DNA of 61,241 nt from a bacterium (GTDB taxonomy: Bacteria; Zixibacteria; MSB-5A5; WJJR01), in contig JAKAKI010000016.1 in assembly GCA_021813505.1 (NCBI GenBank), forward strand, positions 1 to 61,241, written 5' to 3'. Shown one piece after another: positions 24,391 to 32,084 of the stretch (positions are counted from its first letter, which is position 1; the number at the start of each line of letters is the position of its first letter). The position numbers and the translations under genes are program-made. The notes below the pieces were generated by a model. The model ran no database searches and had not been told where the DNA came from. It was given only the letters and a program-made list of their open reading frames with translations.

Positions 24391-25505
24391 TGCCGTCGAT
24401 CCGGTTCGAGCGCGTCTGGGAAGTGATGCGCAAGGAATTCCTCCAGATTCGCCGCGATCCGAGGTTGTGGCGCGTGATCCTGGTGGCCCCACTGCTGCAA
24501 CTGGTGATTTTCGGGTACGCCGTCTCGACCGATGTTCGCCACACGAAGACATTCGTGGTTGATCACGATCAGAGCCGGGCTTCACGCGATTTGATCGCGG
24601 CGTTTACATCGTCCGATTACTTCCGGGTTGTGGGACAATCCGAACGGCCGGCCGATCTGGTCAGAGCGCTGGATCACGCCGATGCGGTCGTGGGGATCGA
24701 AATCCCGCCGGGCTTCGGCAAGTCGATTCACAACGGAGCCGGTGCAAAGGTTCAGATACTTGTAGATGGGACCAACTCGAACATTGCCAATGTGGCGCTC
24801 GGGTACGCTGAGCGGATTGTGCAGAATTACAATCTGCAGATCGTAACGGTTTCGCACCAGTTGCCGATTGAGTTACGCGAGCGGGCGTGGTACAACCCGG
24901 ATCTTGCCAGCCGCAATTACAATGTCCCGGGGGTGATTGGGCTGATCATACTTCTGGTCTGCCAGCTCTTGACGTCGCTGGCGGTGGTTCGCGAGCGGGA
25001 GATCGGCACGTTGGAGCAGCTCATGGTAAGCCCGCTCACACCGGGGGAGATGATCATTGGCAAGACGCTGCCGTTCGGCATCATTGGACTGTTCGATCTG
25101 GTGTTGATCTCTACAGTGGCGATGCTGTGGTTCGGGGTACCGTTGCAGGGGAGCATTCTGCTCTTGACTCTCGCCAGCGTCTTCTTCCTGTTATCGGGAC
25201 TGGGCACGGGTCTTTTGATCTCCACGATATCGAACACCCAGCAGGAAGCGTTCATGGTCAGCTTTCTGATTTTCATGCCGGTGATATTGCTTTCCGGATT
25301 CATGTTTCCGGTCAGCAGTATGCCCGAATTTTTCCAGTGGCTGACTCTGGTGAATCCCCTGCGACACTACCTCGTTGTCGTGCGGGGAATCTTCCTGAAG
25401 GGGTCGGGACTGACAGTGCTATGGCCGCAGTATCTGGCTTTAGCGGCCACGGGGATCGGTGTTCTGGCGTTCGCGGCGAAGCGATTCCACAAGACGGCGG
25501 GGTGA
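24387..25505 (+). CDS. ABC-2 permease 2 (YbhR/YbhS-like)
   Basis: A 372-residue protein of the same build as the preceding permease: RKEFLQIRRDPRLWRVILVA at the start, an extracytoplasmic domain, then VREREIGTLEQLMVSPLTPG and GKTLPFGIIGLFDLVLIS before the last helices. The ATG at 24387 overlaps the previous stop (ATGA). It ends the operon; a palindromic repeat begins 11 bases after its stop and may help to end or stabilise the transcript. Confidence 0.88.
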   Translation: MMPSIRFERVWEVMRKEFLQIRRDPRLWRVILVAPLLQLVIFGYAVSTDVRHTKTFVVDHDQSRASRDLIAAFTSSDYFRVVGQSERPADLVRALDHADAVVGIEIPPGFGKSIHNGAGAKVQILVDGTNSNIANVALGYAERIVQNYNLQIVTVSHQLPIELRERAWYNPDLASRNYNVPGVIGLIILLVCQLLTSLAVVREREIGTLEQLMVSPLTPGEMIIGKTLPFGIIGLFDLVLISTVAMLWFGVPLQGSILLLTLASVFFLLSGLGTGLLISTISNTQQEAFMVSFLIFMPVILLSGFMFPVSSMPEFFQWLTLVNPLRHYLVVVRGIFLKGSGLTVLWPQYLALAATGIGVLAFAAKRFHKTAG

Positions 25506-25515
25506 GAGCAAGAGC

Positions 25516-25657
25516 GCCCTCACCCCCGGCCCCTCTCCCAGAGGGAGAGGGGAGAAAAACTCCCCGCTATCACAGTCTGTTCGCATCACGGCAGACCGCT
25601 CCGGCCCCCTCTCCCTCTGGGAGAGGGTTGGGGTGAGGGCTTCTGCGCCACATTCTC
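25516..25657. repeat. Palindromic repeat family 2, copy 1
   Basis: Inverted arms begin GCCCTCACCCC (25516) and end GGGGTGAGGGC (25640), with inner arms CCTCTCCCAGAGGGAGAGG and CCTCTCCCTCTGGGAGAGG. Beyond the right arm it shares TGCGCCACATT with the copy at 57521-57650. It lies between the convergent export operon and the HpaB-family gene. Confidence 0.85.
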
Positions 25658-25669
25658 TGGCTTGATCGT

Positions 25670-27130
25670 TTACTTCGTACCGGGTTCAGCGATTGGTGGG
25701 CTGATTCCGGCGATGCGGGCCGCCAACTCGGTGGAGCCTTCCCAGTCGGAGCGCGAACGGATCACAAGCTTGGCGCCATCGGGCGAGCCACCACCGTGCA
25801 TGCAGCCGGGTACGCCCGAACCGATCGTGAGCCATTCGACCAGGCGCGCGGCACGCACTCTGGTGTCGGCATCGACTGCGGCACCGAGGTATTTCTTCAA
25901 GCTGGCGCCGTATGCCGGACTCTCGAGATCGATCGAAGAAGGCATGCATCCGGTTTCGGCGATGCCGCCAGCGATCTCCTGGGCGAGGCGTGAGGTTTCG
26001 TACGGAAGCGTTGCCACATGTGTCTTGTTGACATTTGCCAGGAGCGCGTCGGGAATCCACACGCCGGATGGGTGCGCCTTGCCGAGTGCGGCGGCGGCGA
26101 TGCCAACGCCGTACGTGGTCTCGTTGTTGATCTGCATCTGGACAAGTTTGTCCTTGAAGACCTTCGACGATATCCCATTGGCGCGGGCCATGAGAATCGC
26201 CGCACCGATCTTGATGTCCCCCTGGCCGGCAACGCAGCCGCCGATGGCGGCGCGGTACGGCATGATGAAGTTCATCACGGTCTGAAGGGTTGCGCCGACC
26301 TCGCCATTGAGGAATATGCGGTTGTTGGGCACGAAGACCTCTTCGAAGAGCAGGTACCCCTGGGTGATCCCGCCGATGCGGTTGGGATTGTCAATCCCAT
26401 CCTCCATGTCGCGGGTGTCGGAGGGACGGCGCGCTTCGACTACAGTAAGTCCGTCGGCGTCGCGCGGCACCGCGAAAGCAATCGACCAGTCCTCCTCCCC
26501 TTCTTTGTAGGCCGCACCGGGCAGGACGAAGACTTCCTCTGCGGCGGCGGCGCCGGCAATCATGATCTTGGCCCCGCGCACAACCACGCCGTCGGGACGG
26601 CGCGACACCACACGGAGGTTCATGTCCGGGTCAGCTTGTTGCGATGGTGTCTTGGTACGGTCTCCCTTGGGATCGGTGAGCGCTCCGCAACAGGTGATGT
26701 CGCGGCGTTGGGCGTCGGCAAGCCAGGCACGCAGCCGGTTGTGATAGTCGGTTCCCTGCTTCTTATCGAGGTCGTAGGTGGTGGCCCACATGGCGCTGAT
26801 GGCATTGCCGCCGACACACCGGCCTCCCGTACAGGTGCCGGTGAGTTGGAAGGCCCAGCGCTTCATTTTGCAGATCGCGATGAAATCATCCAGGTTGCGG
26901 GCGATCGCCAGATAGCGCGAGGCGTTCTCGCCAATCAGATCAGAAAAGACGATGACCCTTTCACGGTGCTTTTCGCATTGGCCCGCCTTGAATATCTGGG
27001 CATGCCCTTCGATGGTGCGCCGGGTGGCCGGGTGGGTGGTGACGTCCTTGATCAACTCGCCAAACTTGTAGACGTTGGGCCGCATCTGCTGCAGGGCCGC
27101 TTTGTATTGTTCGGGTGTGCGCAGGGCCAT
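25670..27130 (-). CDS. HpaB / 4-hydroxybutyryl-CoA dehydratase family protein
   Basis: A 486-residue flavoprotein of the acyl-CoA-dehydrogenase-like HpaB/AbfD family, started at an ATG with GAGGAGA. Length and overall plan match 4-hydroxybutyryl-CoA dehydratase, whose [4Fe-4S] cluster is held by CxxxC, His292 and Cys299. Here GTCTGGRCVGG has Cys100 and Cys105 (one extra residue between). PYRAAIGGC has Tyr292 where the ligand His is expected, and Cys299 is kept. The cluster is thus probably altered or absent, so calling it a 4-hydroxybutyryl-CoA dehydratase would be premature. A flavin-dependent acyl-CoA or aromatic hydroxylase role is open. It has no obvious operon partner; the next minus-strand gene upstream starts more than 1 kb away. 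Confidence 0.8.
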   Translation of the reverse strand: MALRTPEQYKAALQQMRPNVYKFGELIKDVTTHPATRRTIEGHAQIFKAGQCEKHRERVIVFSDLIGENASRYLAIARNLDDFIAICKMKRWAFQLTGTCTGGRCVGGNAISAMWATTYDLDKKQGTDYHNRLRAWLADAQRRDITCCGALTDPKGDRTKTPSQQADPDMNLRVVSRRPDGVVVRGAKIMIAGAAAAEEVFVLPGAAYKEGEEDWSIAFAVPRDADGLTVVEARRPSDTRDMEDGIDNPNRIGGITQGYLLFEEVFVPNNRIFLNGEVGATLQTVMNFIMPYRAAIGGCVAGQGDIKIGAAILMARANGISSKVFKDKLVQMQINNETTYGVGIAAAALGKAHPSGVWIPDALLANVNKTHVATLPYETSRLAQEIAGGIAETGCMPSSIDLESPAYGASLKKYLGAAVDADTRVRAARLVEWLTIGSGVPGCMHGGGSPDGAKLVIRSRSDWEGSTELAARIAGISPPIAEPGTK

Positions 27131-27282
27131 ACTGTCTCCTCGTGGTCGTGTCTGAGTGACCGTTCGCCAGTCATCGCCGGGATGGCTTGTCTATACCAAC
27201 TATATCGACTTACGGTCGGGATTCCAGAATCGGGTGTGGGGGGAAAGAGAAATTGACAGGGGCCGGCATACACCTACCCGAT

Positions 27283-27432
27283 GTCATTCCCGCGAGAGCG
27301 GGAAACCAGGGGCGCAACGGCGACCGAGCCCCAGCGTTCGCGGGGGTGAGGTTTATGAGTTCGGTGCTACCCGAGGCCGTTCCCGCGAACACGGGCGGCC
27401 ACATCGGGCCGCCCCTACACCCGATGTGGTGA
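27283..27432. repeat. Composite of short genomic repeats
   Basis: Hairpin-forming pieces typical of dispersed repeats: TTCCCGCGAGAGCGGGAA at 27285-27302 and GGGCGGCCACATCGGGCCGC near 27402, the latter also seen in variant form at 29915-29940. The stretch 27131-27436 holds no gene. TATAGT/TATAGA boxes for the HpaB-type gene are possible at about 27190-27203 on the minus strand but lack a clear -35 box. Confidence 0.6.
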
Positions 27433-27436
27433 GTAC

Positions 27437-28195
27437 CTACAGGCTGAACCTCCAGGCACAGAACCACTCGGGAGGATGCTGGTCTGGGGGACAGCCCAGG
27501 CACTCGGTTTTGATACGCGGGTCGATGGCTTGGGCGAAGGTTGTGTACTCGATGATGCCGGCGGATTTGCAGGGGTAATCGGCGAGGCCCTTGCGCTGCC
27601 GCGTGGATTGCACGCGGCAATCGTTCATGTAGAGAATCAGCGTGGATTTGTCAGGACGTTCGATGCTGTAGCGATTGATCTGCGCATAGAGGCGGCCATC
27701 GAGCGCGGCGGACAGCGCATTAAGCGGGTCGTCGTCAGGAATGTCGTGTGTCGCTTTGATGCTCGCCGCCTCGAATGGTGAGAAGCGCGCCCATGCTTCG
27801 TTATTGCAGGTCTGCGCAGCCGCCATGCCCCGGCGCTGTTCGACTGCTTGAAACCAGATGCCATCATTGGCCAGCCAATTGGCGGATAACCCGTCCAGCA
27901 GGGCTTTCAGTTCTTCGGGAGACTTGTCTTTGAGGGCGACCGGAATGCCTTGTGGATCGACGGGAAATCCGAGGATTTTGGCCAGACGGGTCATCTGGAT
28001 GGCGAACGATTTCTCCCAGACGGTCCGCTCCAGTTCGATACAAGCCTGCAGGCCGAGATTCTCTTCGACTCGGGACTGCCAGAGGCCATAGTGGATGATC
28101 ATGCGATGGAAGGCGTCGAGGATGTCGCGAATCTGAGTGGAGGATTCGGCCTCCCTCAGGACTTGATTCTCACGAGTTGATGATTCGGATTTCAT
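27437..28195 (-). CDS. DUF6125-like cysteine-rich protein
   Basis: A 252-residue protein; the start at ATG 28195 (MKSESSTREN) is chosen because the longer frame overlaps the divergent methyltransferase. Motifs: LANDGIWFQAVEQRRG in the middle and a Cys-rich end, YMNDCRVQSTRQRKGLADYP, then CKSAGIIEYTTFAQAIDPRI, TECLGCPPD and WFCAWRF. This is the pattern I recall for DUF6125, related to L-2-amino-thiazoline-4-carboxylate hydrolases. The clustered cysteines may bind metal. Function is unknown. It is divergent from the methyltransferase gene with about 125 bases between starts. Confidence 0.7.
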   Translation of the reverse strand: MKSESSTRENQVLREAESSTQIRDILDAFHRMIIHYGLWQSRVEENLGLQACIELERTVWEKSFAIQMTRLAKILGFPVDPQGIPVALKDKSPEELKALLDGLSANWLANDGIWFQAVEQRRGMAAAQTCNNEAWARFSPFEAASIKATHDIPDDDPLNALSAALDGRLYAQINRYSIERPDKSTLILYMNDCRVQSTRQRKGLADYPCKSAGIIEYTTFAQAIDPRIKTECLGCPPDQHPPEWFCAWRFSL

Positions 28196-28321
28196 GAACC
28201 CATGAAAGCATTCGTGTGCGATGCGTGTCAAGACGGGACATGACGGGAATGACCGGATCGCCGGGGCATGTGGAATACGCCCCGACAGAAGGGACAACAA
28301 CAGGCTGCCGATAATTACTCT

Positions 28322-29062
28322 ATGGGTGTAAGCGTGGGACAGAACGAGGCCATTACGACGGAAGCGGCGGGTCAGAGCTTGCCACCGCCTGACAAACGTG
28401 CCGTGTTTGATCAATACTGGCGCACGCGTGATCTGCGGTCTGCTGATTTGCGCACCCGGTTGCGAATCGAGATTGTGGAGCGATTCCTCGGTGATCGCAC
28501 GGGGAGCCTGCTGGACGTCGGGTGTGGCCGCGGTGCGGTGGCCGCGCATTTCGCCGAAGCTGGGTACTCGGTCACTGCGCTGGATATCTCGCCTCTGGCC
28601 ATCCAGATGACCGAGCGTCTGCATCCGGCGATCAAGGCGGCCGTTCTTGATCTCGAAAACGAGCCGCTCAACGGCAGTTTTGATGTGATTCTCTGCCTGG
28701 AAATGTTGCAGCAGGTGCGGGATCCGGTAGCGGTGCTCGCCAAACTTCGAGACGCGCTGGCTCCCGAAGGCACGCTGATCGTCAGCCTGCCGAACGAGTT
28801 CCACCTGGCGCGCCGTCTGGCGATCCTCGCAGGGCGGGTCAACTTCGGCGGAATTGCGGACACGCACATCAAGCTGTACACGCCGGCGGAGCAAGACCGG
28901 CTGATTCACGCGTGCGGTCTCCGCATAGAGGAATCCGTTTCGCAATCAATCATCCCGCCGCGCTGGCTGGGCGGCTGGGCGCATCGGATGGGGAACGCGC
29001 TGGCGAAATGGATGCCGGGCTTGTTTTCTTTGTCCACCATCTATCGACTGACACCTGAGTGA
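28322..29062 (+). CDS. Class I SAM-dependent methyltransferase
   Basis: About 246 residues from ATG 28322. An earlier in-frame ATG at 28268 gives 264 residues; neither has a strong ribosome-binding site. Motif I is SLLDVGCGRGAVAAHFAEAG with VTALDISPLAI after it, and motif IV/post-I FDVILCLEMLQQVRDP is as in the UbiG/type-11 group. The C-terminus SLSTIYRLTPE is short. It probably methylates a small molecule or lipid intermediate. The next gene, another methyltransferase, starts 4 bases after the stop. Confidence 0.82.
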   Translation: MGVSVGQNEAITTEAAGQSLPPPDKRAVFDQYWRTRDLRSADLRTRLRIEIVERFLGDRTGSLLDVGCGRGAVAAHFAEAGYSVTALDISPLAIQMTERLHPAIKAAVLDLENEPLNGSFDVILCLEMLQQVRDPVAVLAKLRDALAPEGTLIVSLPNEFHLARRLAILAGRVNFGGIADTHIKLYTPAEQDRLIHACGLRIEESVSQSIIPPRWLGGWAHRMGNALAKWMPGLFSLSTIYRLTPE

Positions 29063-29066
29063 TTTC

Positions 29067-29957
29067 ATGACCGAAGCGATTACACGCATCAACGACACTG
29101 CGGGAACGTTCTCGGAACGATTCCCCATCCTGTTCGATCCGAATGGCCGGCTGCAGAAGGCGGAAAAAGTCGTTGCCGTGATGTACGACTATTGGGGCCG
29201 GCAGGCGCGTTCGAAGACGGTGGTCGACGTCGGATGCTCGACCGGGATTATGACCCGCCGCTTTGCCGCGGCGTTTCATCGGGTCATCGGGCTGGACACC
29301 GATCATGTGGGCATCGGGAATGGCGCCCGTCTGGCAATTGAAGCCGGGATCGGGCGCGACGCGCTGCAATTCTGTGGCGCGGACGGCTGCCGGATGCCTT
29401 TGGCGGACAACTCGGTGGACGGTGTCATCTGCAATCAAGTTTACGAACATGTCGACGATCAGCAGGGACTCATGGTCGAGATTTTCCGTGTTCTGAAGCC
29501 AGGGGGTATCTGCTACTTCGGAATCGGCACACGCCATGTGCTGGTGGAAGGGCACTACAAATTGCCGTTCCTTTCATGGTTGCCGCACGGGTTGGCGGAT
29601 GTGTACATGAAGGTTGCGGGGAAGCAGGCGCGGTATGATGTGCTGCTTCTGTCGTATCGAAATCTGAAGAAGCTCGCGAACAAGTTTCAAGTTGTGGACT
29701 ACTCGATCGACATCATTAAACGGCCGGAGCATTACGCTGAGGGCGAACGCGGGATGTTGCGCCGCTGGGTGCAGCGTTGGCCGGTCTGGATTCTGAATCT
29801 GATTCTCCCGGCCATTCCGATTCATGTGTGGGTCCTGGTGAAACCGGGAGACGATACCGCGGCGGTCGCGGGGCGGCGGACGAGCCGATACACCGCGATG
29901 GGAATGGCTCGTAGCGGCGGCCCTATGTGGCCGCCCGTTGCAAGGGACCAAGGATAG
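29067..29957 (+). CDS. Class I SAM-dependent methyltransferase
   Basis: A 296-residue protein: motif I KTVVDVGCSTGIMTRRFAAA, acidic motif IGLDTDHVGI, CGADGCRMPLADNSVDGVIC, and RVLKPGGICYFG, a type-11 pattern. Residues 175-285 include amphipathic or weakly hydrophobic stretches (WPVWILNLILPAIPIHVWVL), which suggests a membrane-associated substrate. The last 20 or so residues (GMARSGGPMWPPVARDQG) are encoded by a copy of a dispersed repeat, so the natural C-terminus may have been extended by its insertion. Tight spacing to both neighbours suggests an operon. Confidence 0.8.
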   Translation: MTEAITRINDTAGTFSERFPILFDPNGRLQKAEKVVAVMYDYWGRQARSKTVVDVGCSTGIMTRRFAAAFHRVIGLDTDHVGIGNGARLAIEAGIGRDALQFCGADGCRMPLADNSVDGVICNQVYEHVDDQQGLMVEIFRVLKPGGICYFGIGTRHVLVEGHYKLPFLSWLPHGLADVYMKVAGKQARYDVLLLSYRNLKKLANKFQVVDYSIDIIKRPEHYAEGERGMLRRWVQRWPVWILNLILPAIPIHVWVLVKPGDDTAAVAGRRTSRYTAMGMARSGGPMWPPVARDQG

Positions 29958-29960
29958 TTT

Positions 29961-30770
29961 ATGGATCCGGCCTTGCGTAGCGCCATCATGTCCTCCCCGT
30001 GGTCGTGGGTTCTGGTCTCGATGCTGGGACTGGCGGTCGGCAGTTTCGTGAATGTGCTGATTTGGCGGCTGCCGCGCGAGGAGTCGATCCTGCGGCCGGC
30101 ATCGCGGTGTCCGAAATGTGAGAACGCACTGAAATGGTATCACAACATCCCGGTCTTCTCGTGGCTTCTGCTGCGGGGAAAGTGCGGTTTCTGCCGGGCA
30201 CCAATCCGCTGGGTTTACCCGGCGGTTGAGCTGATTTGCGGCGGACTGTTTGTGGGGTTCTTTGCCCGGTACGGACCGACCGTGTCGACGCTGGCATTCT
30301 GGTATCTTGCGGCGACATTGATTGCCGTCCTGTTTATCGATTGGGAATTTCAGATCATCCCCAATGAGCTGACCTACTCGGCCCTGGCGGTCGGATTGGG
30401 TGCTTCCTTCTTCACCCACCACATCACCTGGTCGCAATCACTCTTGGGAGCGGCGGTGGGGTTCGGGGGGTTCCTCGGCCTGGCGTACTTGGGCAGCTGG
30501 CTGTTCAAGAAAGACAGCCTGGGTGGCGGGGATATCAAGCTGGCCGCGGCGATGGGGGCATACCTGGGGGTTTGGAAGATCCTGCTGGTCTTCATCCTCT
30601 CCGCTGCCATAGGTCTGGTATTGGCCGTAATCGGGATGTTCTTCTCGGCCTCGTTACGGAAGCACCATACGATTCCTTTCGGTCCATCCCTGGCGTTGGC
30701 CGCGTTGCTGGCGGGGTTCTGGGGCCAGGAGATCATCCGATACTACATCGAGCATTTCATCGGGAATTGA
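29961..30770 (+). CDS. Prepilin peptidase (A24 aspartic protease)
   Basis: A 269-residue membrane protein. The N-terminal GSFVNVLIWRLPREESIL and the zinc-binding pairs Cys50-x2-Cys53 and Cys75-x2-Cys78 belong to the methylating domain of PilD. Catalytic aspartates are Asp127 (FIDWEFQIIPNE) and Asp191 (GGGDIKLAAAMG). Several membrane helices follow. It would cleave and N-methylate type IV prepilins or type II secretion pseudopilins at the inner membrane. No pilin or secretion ATPase gene lies in this window. It starts 3 bases after the methyltransferase stop. Confidence 0.92.
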   Translation: MDPALRSAIMSSPWSWVLVSMLGLAVGSFVNVLIWRLPREESILRPASRCPKCENALKWYHNIPVFSWLLLRGKCGFCRAPIRWVYPAVELICGGLFVGFFARYGPTVSTLAFWYLAATLIAVLFIDWEFQIIPNELTYSALAVGLGASFFTHHITWSQSLLGAAVGFGGFLGLAYLGSWLFKKDSLGGGDIKLAAAMGAYLGVWKILLVFILSAAIGLVLAVIGMFFSASLRKHHTIPFGPSLALAALLAGFWGQEIIRYYIEHFIGN

Positions 30771-30793
30771 ATCCGCGTTGGCCGTCGTCCTGT

Positions 30794-31013
30794 GGGGCGT
30801 GTAGAAGAACCCCAAGCAATCGAGGCGCTGTCACAGCAGTGAGGCGGAGATTGCTTCGCTCCGCTCGCAATGACATCACGAGTATCCCGGAGTGAATCGC
30901 GCCCCATGTCATTGCGAGAAGCGTCTTCGCCGAAGGCGGAGGAAGCGACGAAGCAATCTCACGCTCTCTCGTAGTGATGGACTTCGTTCGCGGGGTTTCT
31001 CTCAACAGGCCCC
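30794..31013. repeat. Palindromic repeat family 1, copy C
   Basis: A 220-bp element: left end GGGGCGTGTAGAA, right end TTCTCTCAACAGGCCCC (imperfect terminal repeats), and the same GAGATTGCTTCG/CGAAGCAATCTC core as copies A and B in the same orientation. The following 31014-31405 contains another hairpin, TTCCCGCCTTCGCGGGAA (31103-31120), and low-complexity GGGGAC/GGGGGATC units, but no gene. Confidence 0.85.
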
Positions 31014-31405
31014 TATGGGCTGAGTGGTAGGCGGAGAGCACCCTTGCCGGGGTCTTTGTCGTTACCGCAAAATCTGGGATTCGGCGCGCCGGAGCACTGG
31101 ATTCCCGCCTTCGCGGGAATGACATCAAGGGGGCGGGAATGACATCGGGGACCTGTAAGGGACCTCGGGGGGATCTGTAAGTCCATCGGAGGGATCTGTG
31201 GAGATGCCCGACGGGACTCTTACGCTGGACGGCAATCGGTACGCTTCGGGAAGATCGTTCCCGGACATACCACAGCCTTACCGCCGGAGGGTTTCAGGCG
31301 ATTGGTCTTGGGTTCTGGGTTTTCGTTTCGCTGGTCAAGTCTTGGGTGGGGGGATCACCCGGACTCGTCAGTAGTCAATTCGTATCCGGCCTTTTTACCG
31401 TCGAT

Positions 31406-31591
31406 CTAGCGGGAGGTGTTGATGCTCTCTTGGGTACCCCGCTTATGCTTGCTATGGCAGGCCTTGCACCGTTTGGGAGATTGGTAATACCCTTTCTCCT
31501 CGAAGTAGTCTTGTGCCGAAGCGGTGAATACGAACTCTTCGCCGCAATCGACGCAGACCAGGAACCGTGGTTTACGCCCATTTTCTTCCAA
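31406..31591 (-). CDS. Zinc-ribbon protein (zf-trcl type)
   Basis: A 61-residue protein if started at TTG 31591, which has GGAGGAG 6-8 bases upstream. The frame is open to 31642 but without another good site. FLVCVDCGEEFVFTASAQDY, then FFEEKG-like YFEEKGYYQSPKRCKACHSK gives the two CxxC pairs of the 'probable zinc-ribbon' family found in many bacterial phyla. Function is not established; such ribbons often bind nucleic acid. A TACAAT box at about 31635 on the minus strand could be its -10 element. Confidence 0.75.
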   Translation of the reverse strand: MEENGRKPRFLVCVDCGEEFVFTASAQDYFEEKGYYQSPKRCKACHSKHKRGTQESINTSR

Positions 31592-32084
31592 GTGCTTCTC
31601 CTCCCTGAGCCCGGTTGCCCGGGTTCGCGTTAATTGTAGCACCGTGACCGCCTCGTGAAAGCCTGCAGGGGCCTCAGGCGAAATCCCTGATCTTAGCCCT
31701 TTGATCGTAAGTAAGAAAGACTTTCACGTGCTTAACCCAATCCCTGGGTGAACTCACTCGCCGCCGGGTTGACCCTCGCGTCTCACAAGCGGACTTAAGA
31801 CCGATTCCGTTACCACCGATGCCCCGTGGGCCTGACCCTGATGGGGGCCCGCCGGGTTATGGGCCAGACGACACAATCTTTCCGTCAATCTGTCAAGTGT
31901 AAAATTGCGCGCCGGGCACATCCTGCTTTCGATTACGGAGTTTTGGCCTGCCAGACTCCCCCAGTCCGGTCCGCCGGCTGAATCTCCCTCCCCTGCCAAT
32001 GGCGAGCATCTCTATCCTACCCAGGATATGTGCATAACCCGCCAGACAGGCGGGCTCATGGCGTTGAGAGCCCCCGCGCCGGTC
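31592..32084. other. Non-coding stretch, no gene recognised
   Basis: About 490 bases between the zinc-ribbon and the NtrC-type gene. No open frame has a credible start and composition. GGGCC/GGCCC-rich inverted segments (about 31827-31868) and the AT-containing TGTAAAATTG near 31898 could belong to a structured leader or small RNA, but it matches no RNA family that I can recall. Confidence 0.4.

Noticed and set aside
26018-27256. Plus-strand 412-codon frame opposite the HpaB-family gene
   Set aside because: It lies fully antisense to a gene with clear family motifs, has no family similarity that I recognise, and its composition is that of a GC-rich shadow frame.
31754-31999. Minus-strand 81-codon frame in the non-coding stretch
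   Set aside because: No ribosome-binding site, low-complexity sequence and no recognisable domain.
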